This document shows, one piece after another, positions 10,135 to 22,497 of a stretch of DNA of 64,000 bases (positions are counted from its first letter, which is position 1; each line of letters starts with the position of its first letter). A model generated the notes under the pieces. That model did no database searches. It was not told where the DNA came from and saw only the letters and a list, made by a program, of their open reading frames with translations. The DNA lies in NCBI RefSeq assembly GCF_026745355.1, contig NC_079209.1, forward strand, positions 15,303,894-15,367,893, written 5' to 3'. Source of the DNA: Beta vulgaris subsp. vulgaris (Eukaryota; Streptophyta; Magnoliopsida; Caryophyllales; Amaranthaceae). The position numbers and the translations under genes are program-made.

Positions 10135-13100
10135 ATGAGCTCGTCTTCTTCATCGATCAAACCCGCCTCCAAGGGTTGGTACTAGCCTAGAACAGAGGGC
10201 CTATCTTCTTCGGCATCTTCTAGAGTTGGACCTATCTTGGCCGGACATGCATTCTTTTTCTTTTCTCATGGCCGGCTAAGTCAGACGACCCAGTTTTACC
10301 TGTCAGGGTAATCGGGTCGCGTCAAGCAAACAGCTCGTATCAGACGAGGAGTTAACCTGCCGGCCTCCAGCTCGGAAATGGAGGCATCTACTGGACGGAT
10401 TCCGCTGACGGAGAGCGAAGTCCAAAGCTCGTCCAGCAATCCCAATCCTTCCCCTGAACATGTTCAGGAGGAACAAGAAACCAGAGCTCTCCAGATCCCA
10501 GCCCGTCCATACGTGGACGGTCTCGGATGAGCCAAAGACGGCCAGCTCTTCCAACCCTGCTAGCGATTCAGAGAGCCGTCGACAACTTCGTCTGAAATAA
10601 GACGGCGGCTAGGTCCACTTTCTGACCCTGGATTCATCCTGGCCGATAACACTTGGCTGGGACGATTAGGCTCGGACCTTAGACCCTTTTCAATGGTATG
10701 CCCATGCCGGGCTACAAATTGTTCTTCCTGGCCGAGAGGATACCATTTTAGTGCCCCCTCAGGCCATTTTCTGTTTACCGGCTGGCATTAGATGCCGGCC
10801 TCGCTTTCCTCTCACCCTTTCATCGCCAGCTTCTTCATTATTATGGCATAGGACATAATCACTTGCCCAAACTCTTGGCAAAACATCCTACCTTTCTGGC
10901 CGTTTGAATTTAAAGGAAAGATCCTTCTCTGCCGCCTTCACCCACATTCATTACGTTGCCAAGGTTCCTAGAACCGTTGAAGGAAGCTGGCTGAGTGTAT
11001 GCAACCGTCAAGGTTCTTGACGTCTTGGGATAAGACATCCAAATGCACTCTTGGAAGGGTGAATTCCTTTTCGTCCAAGCGCCCAGTAAAGCGGTTGCTA
11101 TGGCTTCGGTATTTTAGCCGATCCAACACTAACACTGGACGGATGGCTTCGTATCTGGAACTAGAGATAACTCTGCCGAGGAGATGGTGGAGTATTCCGG
11201 ATTTCGGAGTATTCCATGGAAGACGTCTCTTTCAAGGTCCGTCCAATTGGATCCCCTTTAAAGAGATGTTTTATCATGATAACTTCCTAGTCGCTGCCGG
11301 CTTGCGGCAGGACGAGGACAGAGGTATAATACTAAAATCCTCTAAGTAAAATTCCCGGCCTGATTATCATTCGTCTAACACCTGCTTTTTTATTTTCTTT
11401 TTGCAGATTCAGCCAGAAGTAAACTAGGAAATCTTGGATAGGAGAATGAGTTCGTCCAGATTTGCGATACTCTCTGGAAGGAATACAGCAAATCAGGTGC
11501 CGAAAAGAGGGCTGACACCCTGGTAAGATTACTTCTCTCTTTTTTTTTTTTTTTTTTTGCCAAGCGTCCAAGCAACATCTGGACGAGCTGTTTATTCGAG
11601 AGGTAACTCGTCCAGGCTGCTTTTCTGACGCGCTGCTCCTTCGAGGGGCAACTCGTCCAGACAATGACTGGACGAGCTGCTTCTTTGGAGAGCAACTCGT
11701 CCGATTATGGTGGAGGGCTGCGTCTTCGAGGGGCAACCGTCCTGACAATGACTGGACGAGCTGCTTCTTTGAGAGAACTCGTCCGATTATGGCTGGACGG
11801 GCTGGTCTTCGGAGCAACTCGTCCAGACAATGACTGGACGAGTGCTTCTTTGAAGAGCAATCGTCAGATATGGCTGGACGATGTGTCTTCGAGGAAACAC
11901 GTCCAGACAATGCTTGACGGCTGCCTCTTCGAGAGCAACACGTCCAGACATCTTTGGACGACCTGCCTCTTTGAAAGCCTCTAATTCTTACATATTCTAA
12001 TTCTCAGAAAAATGCCCCAACATCAAAGGCCTTGGCCGAGAAGCTGCAGCGAAGAAGCGGCCGGCTGGAACCAGGAAGCTCCTCCTTCTAAGAAGGCAAA
12101 GGGGTTTACCGCCAAAAGAAGAAATCGACAGGCCGGTTCCTAAGGTCGTGATCGACATTCCGGCCAAAGAGAGGCCAAGGAGGAACCGCCGAGATCGGCT
12201 CTCTGGCCTCGGTGACCTACATCGGGCCTGCCGAGCAGCCTGCTGCCCCACAACCTGACGAGGTTGTTCTTTTGGACGAGGCGGGCCAATCTTCTCAGCC
12301 GGACACGACTGCTGACGGGTCTGCTTTCTCTGGCCCAGTAGCCAAGCTGGTAGACCAGATGCCTACCGCCTATAGGACGGCTTCCCGTTCTTCTGGTGAG
12401 TCTTATTATTCAAACGTAGTTAGAACACTACGGGTTGGCGGGCGTCCGATGAGTCCGTCCAACAAAAGCCGTTGTTATTCCCATCAGAGTACTGACGAGT
12501 CTAATCTTTCAGATAAAGGGAAGGGTCCAGCTGTTGACGGCTCCCCTACTTTCTGACGATGAATCTTCTCCGCTTTTGGAAAGATGTCATCGTCCGACGC
12601 GAGAAGCTCAAGATGGAGCTTTTCAAGTGCTTTCCTGAACCCTATATTAAGGGGTTGAGGGGAGCATCATCTGAGCATGTAGGATACATGTCTCAACTTG
12701 CTACCGAGGTATATCCTTCTTTCTTTAGACGCTTATTCTCTATACTTAAATGCATATTTTCTCCAAGTTACATTCGTCCTGGCTATTATATCTTCCCCCC
12801 CACTTTCAGCTCTTTGCTCGCAGCATGATAACTGAAGATTGGGCAAAGGAACTTAGAAAGGATAACAAAAAGCTCGTCCAAGATGTGACCGCGGCCGCTA
12901 ACCATGCTCAGTTTGTCATTGGCCAGCAAGAGGTGATGCATCAGCAAACCAAGATTGCCTTGGAAAAACGGTCAGCCGAATTGGAATCTCATAACAAAGT
13001 TTATCTCCTTCAGCTGACGGAGATGCTGGACGAAAGGGACTCTTTGGAACGTTACCTTCTGGACGAGAGAAACTCAGCCATGACCATCGCTGCTGAATTT

Positions 13101-13418
13101 TACAAAGAAAACCTCGTCCTAAAGGTTAAAAACCAAGCCCTTCGCGCCGAAGTCGCTGACACGGTTGCGACTGCTAAGGAGGCTATGAATAATGTCATAG
13201 ACACCTCCAGAAACTGGGCCGTGCAGGCCTTTGAGATGATGGCTGAGGAGGAGGATGTCCCCCGGTATATACGCCGGCTGGACTTCCAAGAGAGCCTGCA
13301 CAAAGCCAACGTCAAAGGGGAAGAGGCCCCCGTCTTCCAAGAATCTTCCGAAGATGAAGAAGAAGAAGATGACGTTGAGGCTCAGAACGAAGAGGATAAT
13401 AGCCAACCGGATGCTTAG
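10135..13418 (+). pseudogene. antisense extra gene (aORF) of the Tat/Retand-like element, decayed
   Basis: On the strand opposite gag-pol, between integrase and the 3' LTR. It starts with ATG and a serine run (10135) but meets a stop within ~16 codons. Weak remnants comparable to the PF04195-like region of the second element follow (about 10600-11350, several frames). An intron-like stretch runs from GTAAGATTAC (~11521) through a poly-T tract and a tandem array to TTCTCAG (~12008). An exon with LRFWKDVIVRREKLKMELF ends near 12708. The last exon (12824-13418) encodes a long charged coiled coil beginning EDWAKELRKDNKKLVQD and ending in an acidic tail. Extra antisense frames of unknown function are known in Tat elements. 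This copy is broken upstream, but the last exon is intact. Confidence 0.6.
11570..11965 (+). repeat. tandem array of hairpin-forming ~42-45 bp units
   Basis: About nine degenerate units, each built around CTCGTCCAG … CTGGACGAG separated by ~7 bases (ACAATGA), so each unit can fold on itself. The array lies inside the presumed intron of the antisense unit, after a poly-T tract. Indels between copies show an old array. Confidence 0.8.
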
Positions 13419-14334
13419 CTTCTCCCCTTTCTCTTCTTGGCTGCAGGCCACTTGTAATATTTTGTTTTCTTGTACTTAGTTAGATTAGATTGTAATCATC
13501 TCCCTTATATTTATGAAAAGCTACCTTTTTCAATCTCTCTTGCTCTATGCTTTACTGTTCTGGACGTCTTACATTATAATCCCATATTTGTACCAAGTAC
13601 AGAAGCAACTCGTCATAATATTCTTCTGACGATCCATTTAGCTCTTTTGGCCGATTGCATTAAGACCATGAATGTCTAAGTATCAAAGTAATTCGTCAAC
13701 AAGTTTTTGTCTGGCCCATTGGCTCTTTCATGGACGTTCATCATCGCATAAACTTGTTTTAAATTTTAAAATCCTGCTAAGTTAATAACTTGTTCGACCG
13801 GAACCTGGACAATTATTCGCCATTGGACAAAGACTTAGTCATTTATAAATTATACCCCTATATGCCCCCCTTCTTGGACGAGGAATACTTATATCCTTTC
13901 TCTTTCAAGAAGGAGTAAAGACATAATTTTTAAATAACTTGGACGTTTTCTAAGATGATTGAACTCGTCCATCTTTGTTAAATTATGAGATAACTTTTCC
14001 TTTACTAAGGTTGTTATCTTTAAGTTTTGGCTTTGGAAGAAAGCAGGATACTTACTAGGCGTCCTAATTCCAGCCGACCTTGTTTAGGAGTGTTTACTCT
14101 TTAAGTAAACAACCGGCCAAGACTTTATACCTATCCATTTTTGGACGATAATATGTTCAGCCGTCCTCCTAATGAAAGGTGCATTGTTCTTTTTGTGTTT
14201 GTTAAATTAATTGACTTTGGACGATAATATAGAACTTTAAACAAATAAATCAAACAATGGCATAGAGAAGTAGAACTGTATTATATGAAGTTTGCTTGAC
14301 GAATAGTCAAGATACATGTATACATTCTACTTTT
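13419..14334. other. spacer between antisense unit and integrase
   Basis: No gene seen. AT-rich sequence with scattered TTGGACGA and CTCGTCC words like those of the nearby array. It would hold the 3' ends of two convergent transcripts. Confidence 0.4.
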
Positions 14335-15420
14335 TCATTGTAATGCAGCAATAAAAAGATTACAATTTATAAGGATGCCGTAAACAAAGTATTTCTTCAA
14401 AGTGTCAGAATTCCACGTCCTAGGAATGGGACGTCCGTCCAAACCCTCTAGACGAAAGGTGCCATTCTGAACTACTTCGATTATTTTGTAGGGTCCTTCC
14501 CAGTTAGGGTAAGCTTGCCTAACTCTTTGGCTCGGCCGACCGCATTCCATTTTTCTTAAGACGAGGTCTCCCAGCTTTAACGGACGCCTTGCAACTCTTT
14601 GTTGAAGTCCCTTGCCATTCTCAACTTGTATAGTTGCATTCTCAGCAAAGCATTGCCCCTGACTTCAGGAACTAAGTCCAAAGCCGTCCTAAGAGCTGCC
14701 CAGTTAGCATCTTCTGAGTACATCATTACTCTTAAGGTGGGTTCTTCAACCTCAATAGGAAGGACGGCCTCAGAGCCATAGACCATCATAAAAGGAGTCT
14801 CTCCTGTGGAATTCTTGGTCCGTTGTCCTTATTGACCATAAGACCAGCTGCAATTCTTCTACCCAAAGCCCCTTTGCATTGTCCAACTTCTTTTTTATCC
14901 CGGCCGAAAGAATCTTGTTAAAAGCCTCAACTTGCCCATTAGCCTGTGGATGAGCTACTGCGGCAAAGTGAGCCTTGATTCCTTGGTCAGCCAACCATTG
15001 ACGAAGCTTCGGTGTTTCAAATTGCCCCATTATCAAAGACGATCGACTGGGGCATCCCAAACCTTGTAATCAAGTTCTTCCAGATGAACCCTTTGACGTC
15101 ATTATGGTGATGCCCCTTAATGCTTCAACTTCAACCCACTTTGTAAAGTAGTCCACAGCTACTATTACAAATTTCTTCTGGCCAGCAGCAATAGGAAAAG
15201 GCCCAAGAATGTCCATTCCCATTTAGCAAAGGAAGGGAAAGAGAATGGAGTCAAGTAATTGGACGGCTTTTGATAGTATTACCATGCTTTGGCAACTATC
15301 ACATTTCTTGGCGTATAGCAGGCGTCTTTTTTAAGGACGGCCAAAAGTAGCCCGTCCTGAGAGCCTTTTCTGCCAAAGCTCTTCCTCCAATGTGGAAGCA
15401 CAAGCTCCCTCATGCAACTC
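14335..15420 (-). pseudogene. gypsy integrase, Tat type, frameshifted
   Basis: Minus-strand frames carry the end of the integrase core (AHPQANGQVEAFNKIL, with the catalytic Glu), then YGSEAVLPIEV, and a C-terminal part YPNWEGPYKIIEVVQNGTF … WNSDTLKKYF. These occur in three overlapping frames (14335-14550, 14577-14789, 14770-15060), so at least two frameshifts separate them. Upstream, 15060-15420 has the N-terminal core in broken form. Confidence 0.85.
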
Positions 15421-15422
15421 CT

Positions 15423-15900
15423 TTAAAACGTCCAGACCTTCCTTTCGGCTGATGCATTTGAGAAGAGGCCGATTGTAGGATTTCTTGTATAAAGTCTCAT
15501 TCCACAACTAAACCACTTGTCCCTTGCTTTCACATACTTAGCTTCAATTGGGTCAGGAGGTAAACGGCCAGTTTTCTTAAATTCAATGATTGGGCTCATC
15601 CACTCATCTTCTCGGCTGAGAAATAGAACTTCTTCGGCCTCAATGCTCTTGGCTGCTTTAACCTCCCAGAAGACTGTTCTAGGACCATCTCCCTCAGCCG
15701 AGCTGGCCAGCTTAGAAAGGGCATCAGCCTGATGGTTCTCTGATCTGGGCACTTGATCTAGGACGAACCTTCTCAAAGACTTGATTTCTTCCTTGACTAA
15801 TTTCATATACTTGCTCATGGACGCTTCCTTGCATTCAAACTCACCATTGACCTGACTGACGACCAGCAGAGAGTCAGTTTTAGCTTCAATTTCCAAGGCT
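15423..15900 (-). pseudogene. second (additional) RNase H-like domain
   Basis: A 157-residue frame with AKTDSLLVVSQVNGEFE and RSENHQADALSKLAS. The latter is the C-terminal RNase H motif with the HxxADxLS signature. It lies after the reverse transcriptase-linked RNase H, the domain order known for Tat-lineage elements. Confidence 0.8.
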
Positions 15901-15987
15901 CAGCCGCTTTGCACATTTTTATCGGCTAAGAGAGCTTCATACTCTGCTTCATTGTTGGACGCCTGGAACTTAAACTTCATTGCATAT

Positions 15988-16560
15988 TCAAACTATCCCC
16001 TTCTGGGACTGAAAGATTATCCCTGCCCCACATCCATTCGCAGTTGAGGATCCATCTACCATTAAGGTCCAATGACGCTTTCCCTCTGCCGGATCTTGGA
16101 CGGGTTCTATAGCTGGCCGGGTAAGTTCTACAATGAAATCAGCCAAGGCTTGTCCTTTGATTGCCTTCCGAGGTTCAAATGTTAGATCAAACATATTGAG
16201 CTCAACGGCCCACTTTAACATCCGGCCAGAAGCATCCAATTTATGCAGTACTTGCTTCAGCGGCTGATCAGTATAAACGAGAATGCTGTGAGCTAGGAAG
16301 TAAGGCCTTAACTTTCGGCTGGCCATCAATAGAGCCAGGCCGAACTTCTCAATGGACGAATACCTGCTTTCCGCATCCTTCAATACATGGCTCACAAAGT
16401 AGACGGGTATTTGCACTGCGTCTCTCTCAGCCAAGAGAACAACATTTACCGCGAAAGGTGATACGCCAGGTATACGTACAATTTTTCTCCTTCGGCCGGA
16501 CTGATCAATCTAGGCAGCTGCCGAAGATGATCTTTTACTTGCTGAAGCGCCACCTCAGCC
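15988..16560 (-). pseudogene. gypsy RNase H domain
   Basis: Frame 15988-16434 includes SRYSSIEKFGLALLMASRKL, the usual RT/RNase H linker of gypsy elements, then VYTDQPLKQVLHKLDASGRM and the start of the second domain LMVDGSSTANGCGAG. The junction to reverse transcriptase (~16440-16570) is frameshifted. Confidence 0.85.
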
Positions 16561-16571
16561 TCTTCCGACCA

Positions 16572-17300
16572 CTAAAACTTGGCATTCTTCTTGATAGTTG
16601 CAAAGAAATGGTGACATTTGTCCCCTGATTTTGAGAGAAATCGTCCAAGGGCAGCCAAACAGCCCGTCAACCGTTGAACTTCTTTAACTTTGGACGGCGA
16701 AGACATATTCATAATGGCTTGAATTTTATCGGGATTTGCCTCAATCCCTCTCTGATCAACCAATAATCCCAAGAATTTCCCAGCAACTACACCGAACACA
16801 CATTTCTGCGGATTGAGCTTCAACTTAAATTTCCTCAAAGTGGAAGTTTCCCTCAGATTCCTATTTCTCTTCTTTACTCTTGACGATCATGTCGTCGATA
16901 TAGGCTTCCATATTTCGCCCAAGCTGCGGTAAACACCGTATTATGAGCCTCTGAAATGCTGGCTTTCTTGCCGAAGGGCATTCTGAGCCATCCATACAAT
17001 CCTTTCTCAGTAATGAAGGAAGTCTTATCTTGATCATCCGGCCACATGAATCGGTGGAAGCCGGAATAGGCGTCCATAAAACTCAACAGGGAATGGCCGG
17101 CCGTTGAATCCACCAGACGATCAATTTTAGGTAACGGGAAGCTGTCCTTAGGACAAGCCTTGTTCCGTATAATCAACGCACATTCTCCAAGTGCCATTCG
17201 GCTTTGGAACCATCACAACATTTGCTACTCAATCTGGGTAATATGTTTCCCGGATGAACTTAGACTTGAGCAGCTTTTGGACTTCTTCATCAACGGCCTT
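16572..17300 (-). pseudogene. gypsy reverse transcriptase
   Basis: Frames with SFPLPKIDRLVDSTAGHSLL, MDAYSGFH, LRMPFG and a thumb region FLGLLVDQRGIEANPDKI. The catalytic YIDD codons are intact at 16891-16902 but in a different frame from the preceding MPFG block, so a frameshift disables the enzyme. Confidence 0.88.
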
Positions 17301-18310
17301 ACTTCTGGCCGGCCCAGTGCCTTTTTTCTGCCGAATAGGCTTTTGCCCTGGCTCAATGTTGAGCTTATGGACGGCCACCTCGTGGTCTATCCTAGGCATC
17401 TCCTCTACAGCATAGGCAAACACATCTTCGAATTCTCGCAGCAACACAACTAAGGCGTCCTGAATCTCTAATCTCAAAACTGATCCAATCTTCAATGTCC
17501 TTTCCGGACGCTCTGGATTTAAGCAAATTTCTACTGGACTTTCCACCAGTTCTGGACGTTCTAGTCCCAGATTCATTATAGCCATGATCTCTTCAAATGG
17601 ATGTTTTTCTTCTTTGATTGCCAAACACTTTCTCTTCTTGCTGGGCAAAAGCATGGACGGATTGCTTTCAGGAAGAGGTATCTCTTGAACCTTCTCAACT
17701 TCTTGCTTAAGCTCAACAATTTGGCCTTTCACTTTCTCGGCCAGATCATCCTCCTTGTCCTTTGGACGCTTTGCCTTCTCTTTCCATGAAGATGGTTTAA
17801 GATGGTGAGGTAGATTCTCTAGCAGCTTGCTGATCTCCATAGAGAGATCCAATCTTTCCCCCATCACACTCAAACTTCATTAACACATGGTAGGTCACAT
17901 GACAGCCTTGATGTGATTTAAGGTAGGTCGTAGAATGACATTATAAGCAGTCAAGTCTCGTACTACCAAAAATTTCACAAAAAGCATCCTGGCAGCATCT
18001 TTTTCCCCTACCCTGACGGGCAGGTGACAGTCCCATGGGATGGATGACCCCTCCGCCAAAACCGATTATAGGATGATTTACCGGCATCAAATCTTTTTTC
18101 AAACTTCAAGCGAGACAAACAATCAGCACTGATTATATCAGTGGAGCTTCCAGTATCAATCAAATTCGCCTAACCCTTAGGTTGGCAATCTTCATTTCCA
18201 CAACAGTGGATCATCATGCGGCTCCTTATCTTTCCCGGTCCAGCTCGCTGACCACTATTTTTGGAAAAGGATCAGACTCGGCCTGGTTAGTGAGCATAAC
18301 CTGACTGAGC
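17229..18310 (-). pseudogene. gypsy protease and N-terminal reverse transcriptase region
   Basis: The frame 17229-17873 covers the linker before reverse transcriptase, with DVFAYAVEEMPRIDHEVAVH and KLLKSKFIRETYYPD, both typical Tat positions. The protease segment (about 17874-18310) is broken into short frames. Its catalytic motif cannot be read as one open frame. Confidence 0.7.
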
Positions 18311-18314
18311 TCCC

Positions 18315-20099
18315 TTAAAGTATTTTTGTGGCCCGATTTGTTGGACCTCCAGCCGCAAATCCTCCTGAGATGACCATTACTACATCATCATCCGTGCTAT
18401 CTCCGTCCATCTTCCTTCCTTGACGGTTATCTCTTTTCTGGAACTTCCTTCCTGACGAAGGCAGGTAATTGTTCATCTTACCTTTCGAGCCAACTCTTCT
18501 AGTGCTCTCTTCAAGTTTGCATTCTTGTTTCATGCCCACAATCCTTGTGGAAGTGACAATACTTGCTTTTATCCCTGTTACGGTAAGGCGTCTTCATTTC
18601 GGCCGGCGCCTTTAGCTCATGCTGATCCTTTATTTCCATCAAAATGGAATATTGATCTTTGTTGAACTCTATTGGTTCAACTGAGGCCGCCGGCTCGTAT
18701 CGCCTGCTTCTTCTGGACGAGGTGGTCACAGAAGTCATTGCCCAGGTCTCAGCCTTTTTGGGTGGATTCTTCTTTGGCTGAACAGCTTCCTCAGCTTTCT
18801 TCACTTCTGGCTGCTTTGCCTCAGCACAACCTCTGTGGCATGAATGAATGCCTCAGCTTCCTTCAAAGCTTCCGTCAAGGTAGTGATTTTCTTCTTTACC
18901 AAATCAAACTTAAAACTTCCTGGTCTTAAACCCTGATAAAGGCGTCAAACGCCACACCTGCATTTAGATCTTGGATCTGCAATGCTTCTAGATTGAATCT
19001 CTTCACATAACCTCTCAATGCCTCCTTAGGACCTTGGATGACTTTCCCAAGTGCATGCTTGTCTTTTGTTCTTGACGATTAGCCACAAAATGACTGGTGA
19101 ATAGAATGCTAAGTTCAGTAAAATTATTCACTGAGTTAGATGGCAAGTTGTTAAACCATTTTTGCGCTACCCCCTTCAAAGTAGCTGGAAATTCTTACAC
19201 CAAGTAGCATCGTCCACTCCTTGGACATACATCTGATGCTTGTAAGCTGATAGGTGATCGTCCGGATCAGTAGTTCCGTCGAAAGGTTCAATGGTCGGGA
19301 GCTTAACCTTTGGGAAAGGTGGGGACTCCATAATCCTGACCGAGAAAAGGAGATGGCCAATTGATTGGAGTGCCGCAACCTGACCCTCAATGGGTATGTG
19401 CTCTTGACGGTACTCTTTCAGTACCGGATTAGATGAGGTGTTAGCTAAGGCTTGACGCCTGTACACCAAGGGCTGCAAAACTGTCTTTTCCTGCCTTGGC
19501 TGAAAAGCTGATAGTCCACGGCTTCGTGCCACTGTTCTGGATGGGAGTCTTAAGGACGAATCCTTCATATACGGCGTGGAGCTAGAGGCTGAACGCTGCT
19601 GAGTTGCCGCCCTCTTAGCCTCCAAATACTCCCTAGCATCAGTCTCCATCATGTGACCAGTAGGAGGGATATTATCTTCTGGACGGACTACCAGCCTCCA
19701 GTCCATCTTCCTCCTAGAATCACTAACAGCTGGCTGTTTCCTTTGGAAGGCGGCCTAGTCAACTCGGCCGAAGTGGCCGACTAGGTCCTGGACGACCCTC
19801 TTGGATCGCCCTTTGAGCGGTGCAGCCGTCTCTCCTCCTGGATTCAGCTGAAAGAACAACATGTTGTTCTTGATCTGCTCCTCCATGACAGCGGCCATTC
19901 TTGTCTGGAAGTCGTTCAACACATTCTCCAAATGACCAGCTGTCACTGGACGGTCTAGATTCTCCTGGATGACTGGAGTTACAGTCCTACCCTCTAGATG
20001 GACGGCAACATGGCCATGATCTCGCTCGTCCACGAGGTGGCCTCTCTTCATCCACATTGTCTTCCACCTGAATTCTAAAACTTCTGTTCCTTGCGACAT
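18315..20099 (-). pseudogene. gypsy gag, Tat type, frameshifted
   Basis: N-terminal segment from 20099 (MSQGTEVLEF…). The capsid-like segment 19176-19706 has LPTIEPFDGTTDPDDHL, the conserved PFDGTTDPxxHL of Tat gag. The C-terminal segment near 18511-18804 has SKYCHFHKDCGHETRMQ, the usual YCxFHxxxGHxT zinc-binding block. At least three frame breaks separate these parts. Confidence 0.85.
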
Positions 20100-20131
20100 T
20101 CGATGAATGACAATCCGTCATTGCTGCGTCT

Positions 20132-20148
20132 CCCCACAGACGGCGCCA
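20132..20148 (-). other. gypsy primer-binding site
   Basis: On the minus strand TGGCGCCGTCTGTGGGG, two bases from the right LTR. The TGGCGCCGT start fits a tRNA-Asp-type primer used by many plant gypsy elements. Confidence 0.75.
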
Positions 20149-20150
20149 AA

Positions 20151-20778
20151 TGTTATGTAGTGTAAAACTGGTAAACTAATACAACAACTCCCAAAGATAG
20201 GTTCTTAAAACAGGAGACTTGTGCAGCAATGATTGGTTCGAATCCCGACGCTAACTCCTGACCAGCAACCTGCAAAAAGGGACCCACCCTGAAGATTTGG
20301 GTGGTATTTCCCCCTCCGATGCTTAAGTCAGATGTCAGGGATGTAAAGAAACTTTTAGATAGAGAAAGTAGAGAGAGAGAGAAGAATTTATGATAGAGTA
20401 ACAGTACTATGCTCTGAAAAACGTACCTTTCACCCTGAAATCAAGGACTATTTATACTGTTTGAAATGACTGTTGTGCCTTGATGTCACCCTAATTTGGG
20501 AGCATCTGATTGGTTAATCAAAGTAGTGGGACATGTGGCAGCGATTAATTGGTCAGCACACCTCACTTTCATATAAAGGTGCAAATCATCTTTACTGGGC
20601 CTAAGTACAATTTTTGGGCTAGAAGAAGAACCTCTAGTACGCTTTCTTCAGAGAAACGTACTTTTAGGCCTATCACCTTCAGGCCCTTTGTACTTTACTC
20701 CTCTGCACATATGCCACGTGTAAGGCTCCGATGAGGCCACGTGTCAGCGTAATAGCCGTTGAATTTTAGGCTACAACA
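20151..20778 (-). repeat. gypsy 5' LTR (right copy)
   Basis: 628 bp, TGTTATGTAG … CTACAACA. A TATTTATA-type TATA sequence for minus-strand transcription sits near 20450, and the repeat carries GGTTCGAATCC at 20235-20245. Confidence 0.92.
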
Positions 20779-20783
20779 AGAGT

Positions 20784-21600
20784 ATACATCCATAGAATTC
20801 TCCCAATATTTGCAATATTTCAAGATCAAACGCCAGCTCACTTGTCCAAATACTCCAACAAAATGGAGTAGCTGAAAGAAAAAATTGTCACCTTGCTGAG
20901 ACATGCAGGGTTTATGTTGCACGCTAAGAACGTGCCACCACGTTTTTGGGTCGAGTGTGAGAATAACGACACATGTGACAAATTGATTACCTCAGGCGAG
21001 ACTAGATTTTGTCTCACCATTTGGAGCTAAGAAAGATGAAGCCAGTAGTGAGCCATTTTCGAGTTTTTGGATATGTATGCTACGTCTTTGTTCCTGAGCA
21101 TATGCGTAGCAAGTTTGATAAAAAGGATATTCGTTGTATCTTTGTTGCGTACGATGATCTGAGGAAAGGTGGAAGGTTTTGTGATCCAACAACAGATAAA
21201 TGTCACGTGTCACGAAATGTGGTGTTTGATGAAGCATCATCTTGGTGGTCACCAAAAGCTGTATTATTGCCAGACTCGAAAGAGATCGAGGAAAAGCTTC
21301 AGGAAAAGATGGACGAGAAAGATGAGGCCAGTCTAGTTCAGATGGTCGTAGTCTTGAGAGTGAGAGATCTCAACCTACATCAGAAGAAAGACAAAAAAAT
21401 CCATGGCAAATAGGAGCACATCCTAAAAATACTGAAGAAGAAAGGCCAAGTCAAATTGAAGAATTTGAAGAAAAAGAACATCACCCAGTACTACGCAGGT
21501 CCTCAAGGCAGAGAAAGCCAAATCCAAGATATGCAAATGTTGCAATGGCTAAGGATGTAAAAGAGCCAAGTAGCTATGATGAGGCAGCTCGAAGCAAAGA
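20784..21600 (+). pseudogene. copia integrase, C-terminal half
   Basis: Resumes directly after the gypsy duplication, with sequence matching TCPNTPQQNGVAER of copia integrase across a frameshift near 20855. It continues as HHLELRKMKPVVSHFRVFGY and CYVFVPEHMRSKFDKKDIRCIFVAYD, the conserved copia block after the catalytic core. The stop near 21411 and shifts toward 21540 mark decay. Confidence 0.82.
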
Positions 21601-22497
21601 TTGGAGAAAAACCATGGAATAAGAAATTTAAGCTCTGCACCAGAATGAGACATGGGAGTTAATGCCAAAGCCTCAAGAAGTTCAACCTATTTCTTGCAAA
21701 TGGGTATACAAAGTGAAGACTAGACCTGATGGTACCATTGAAAGGTACAAGGCACGACTAGTAGCTCGAGGATTTTCTCAGCAATATGGGCTAGACTACG
21801 ATGAAACATTTAGTCCAGTTGCTAAGATTACTACAGTTCGTGTTTTACTATCACTTGCAGATAGTAGTTCTTGGAAGCCCTGACAAATGGACGTCAAAAA
21901 TGCATTTCTATATGGTGAGTTGGATCGAGACATCTACATGGATCAACCTAAGGGATTCGAGAATCAATCTTATCCACACTATGTATGCAAGTTAAAGAAG
22001 GCGCTCTATGGTTTGAAGCAAGCACCACGCACCTGGTATGGAAAGATGCAAAGTTTCTGTTACAGAGTGGTTATTCTGTAGCACCACCTGATTCGAGCTT
22101 ATTTGTGAAAGCTAAAAATGGAAAGTTGGCAATAATTCTTGTATATATGGATGATCTTATCATCACAGGAGATTTTAAAGAGGAGATTCAACAAACAAGA
22201 GCTAATGTTTCAGTACGTTGTCAAATGAAGGAGCTTGGAGAACTAACACATTTTCTTGGTCTTCAAGTGGAGCGGACTAAGGATGGGATATTTCTATGCC
22301 AACATAATTATGTACGAGATCTTCTAGAAAAATATGGAATGGTCGATTGCAAGCCTATTTTAACTCCAGAGGAGGTTAATGCAAGGTTATGTTCAGTCGA
22401 AGGCAAAGATCTAGAAGATGTAACCATGTACAGACAATTGGTGGGACGTCTTATCTATCTCACGTTAACCAGACCACATATTGCATATATACAGTGA
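21600..22497 (+). pseudogene. copia reverse transcriptase
   Basis: [59 protein letters not shown] and [13 protein letters not shown] are RVT_2 motifs. The catalytic YMDDLIITG is present (~22144-22170). A stop splits it near 21881, and frameshifts occur near 22060 and 22495. Confidence 0.9.

Larger units (their letters stand above)
9109..20778 (-). mobile_element. Tat/Retand-like Ty3-gypsy retrotransposon nested in the copia integrase
   Basis: LTRs at 9109-9730 and 20151-20778 are flanked by a perfect 5 bp duplication AGAGT (9104-9108 and 20779-20783). Orientation is minus: primer site next to the right LTR, then gag, protease, reverse transcriptase, RNase H, a second RNase H-like domain and integrase leftward, and a polypurine tract next to the left LTR. 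The second RNase H and an extra open frame on the opposite strand between integrase and the 3' LTR are known features of the Tat lineage (Ogre, Retand). Frameshifts in all domains make it inactive. The LTRs are more alike than those of the host copia, consistent with later insertion. Confidence 0.93.

Noticed and set aside
11970..12556. Frames near 11997-12556 as a separate gene
   Set aside because: They fall within the antisense unit of the first gypsy element between its intron and coiled-coil exon; best treated as parts of that decayed gene.
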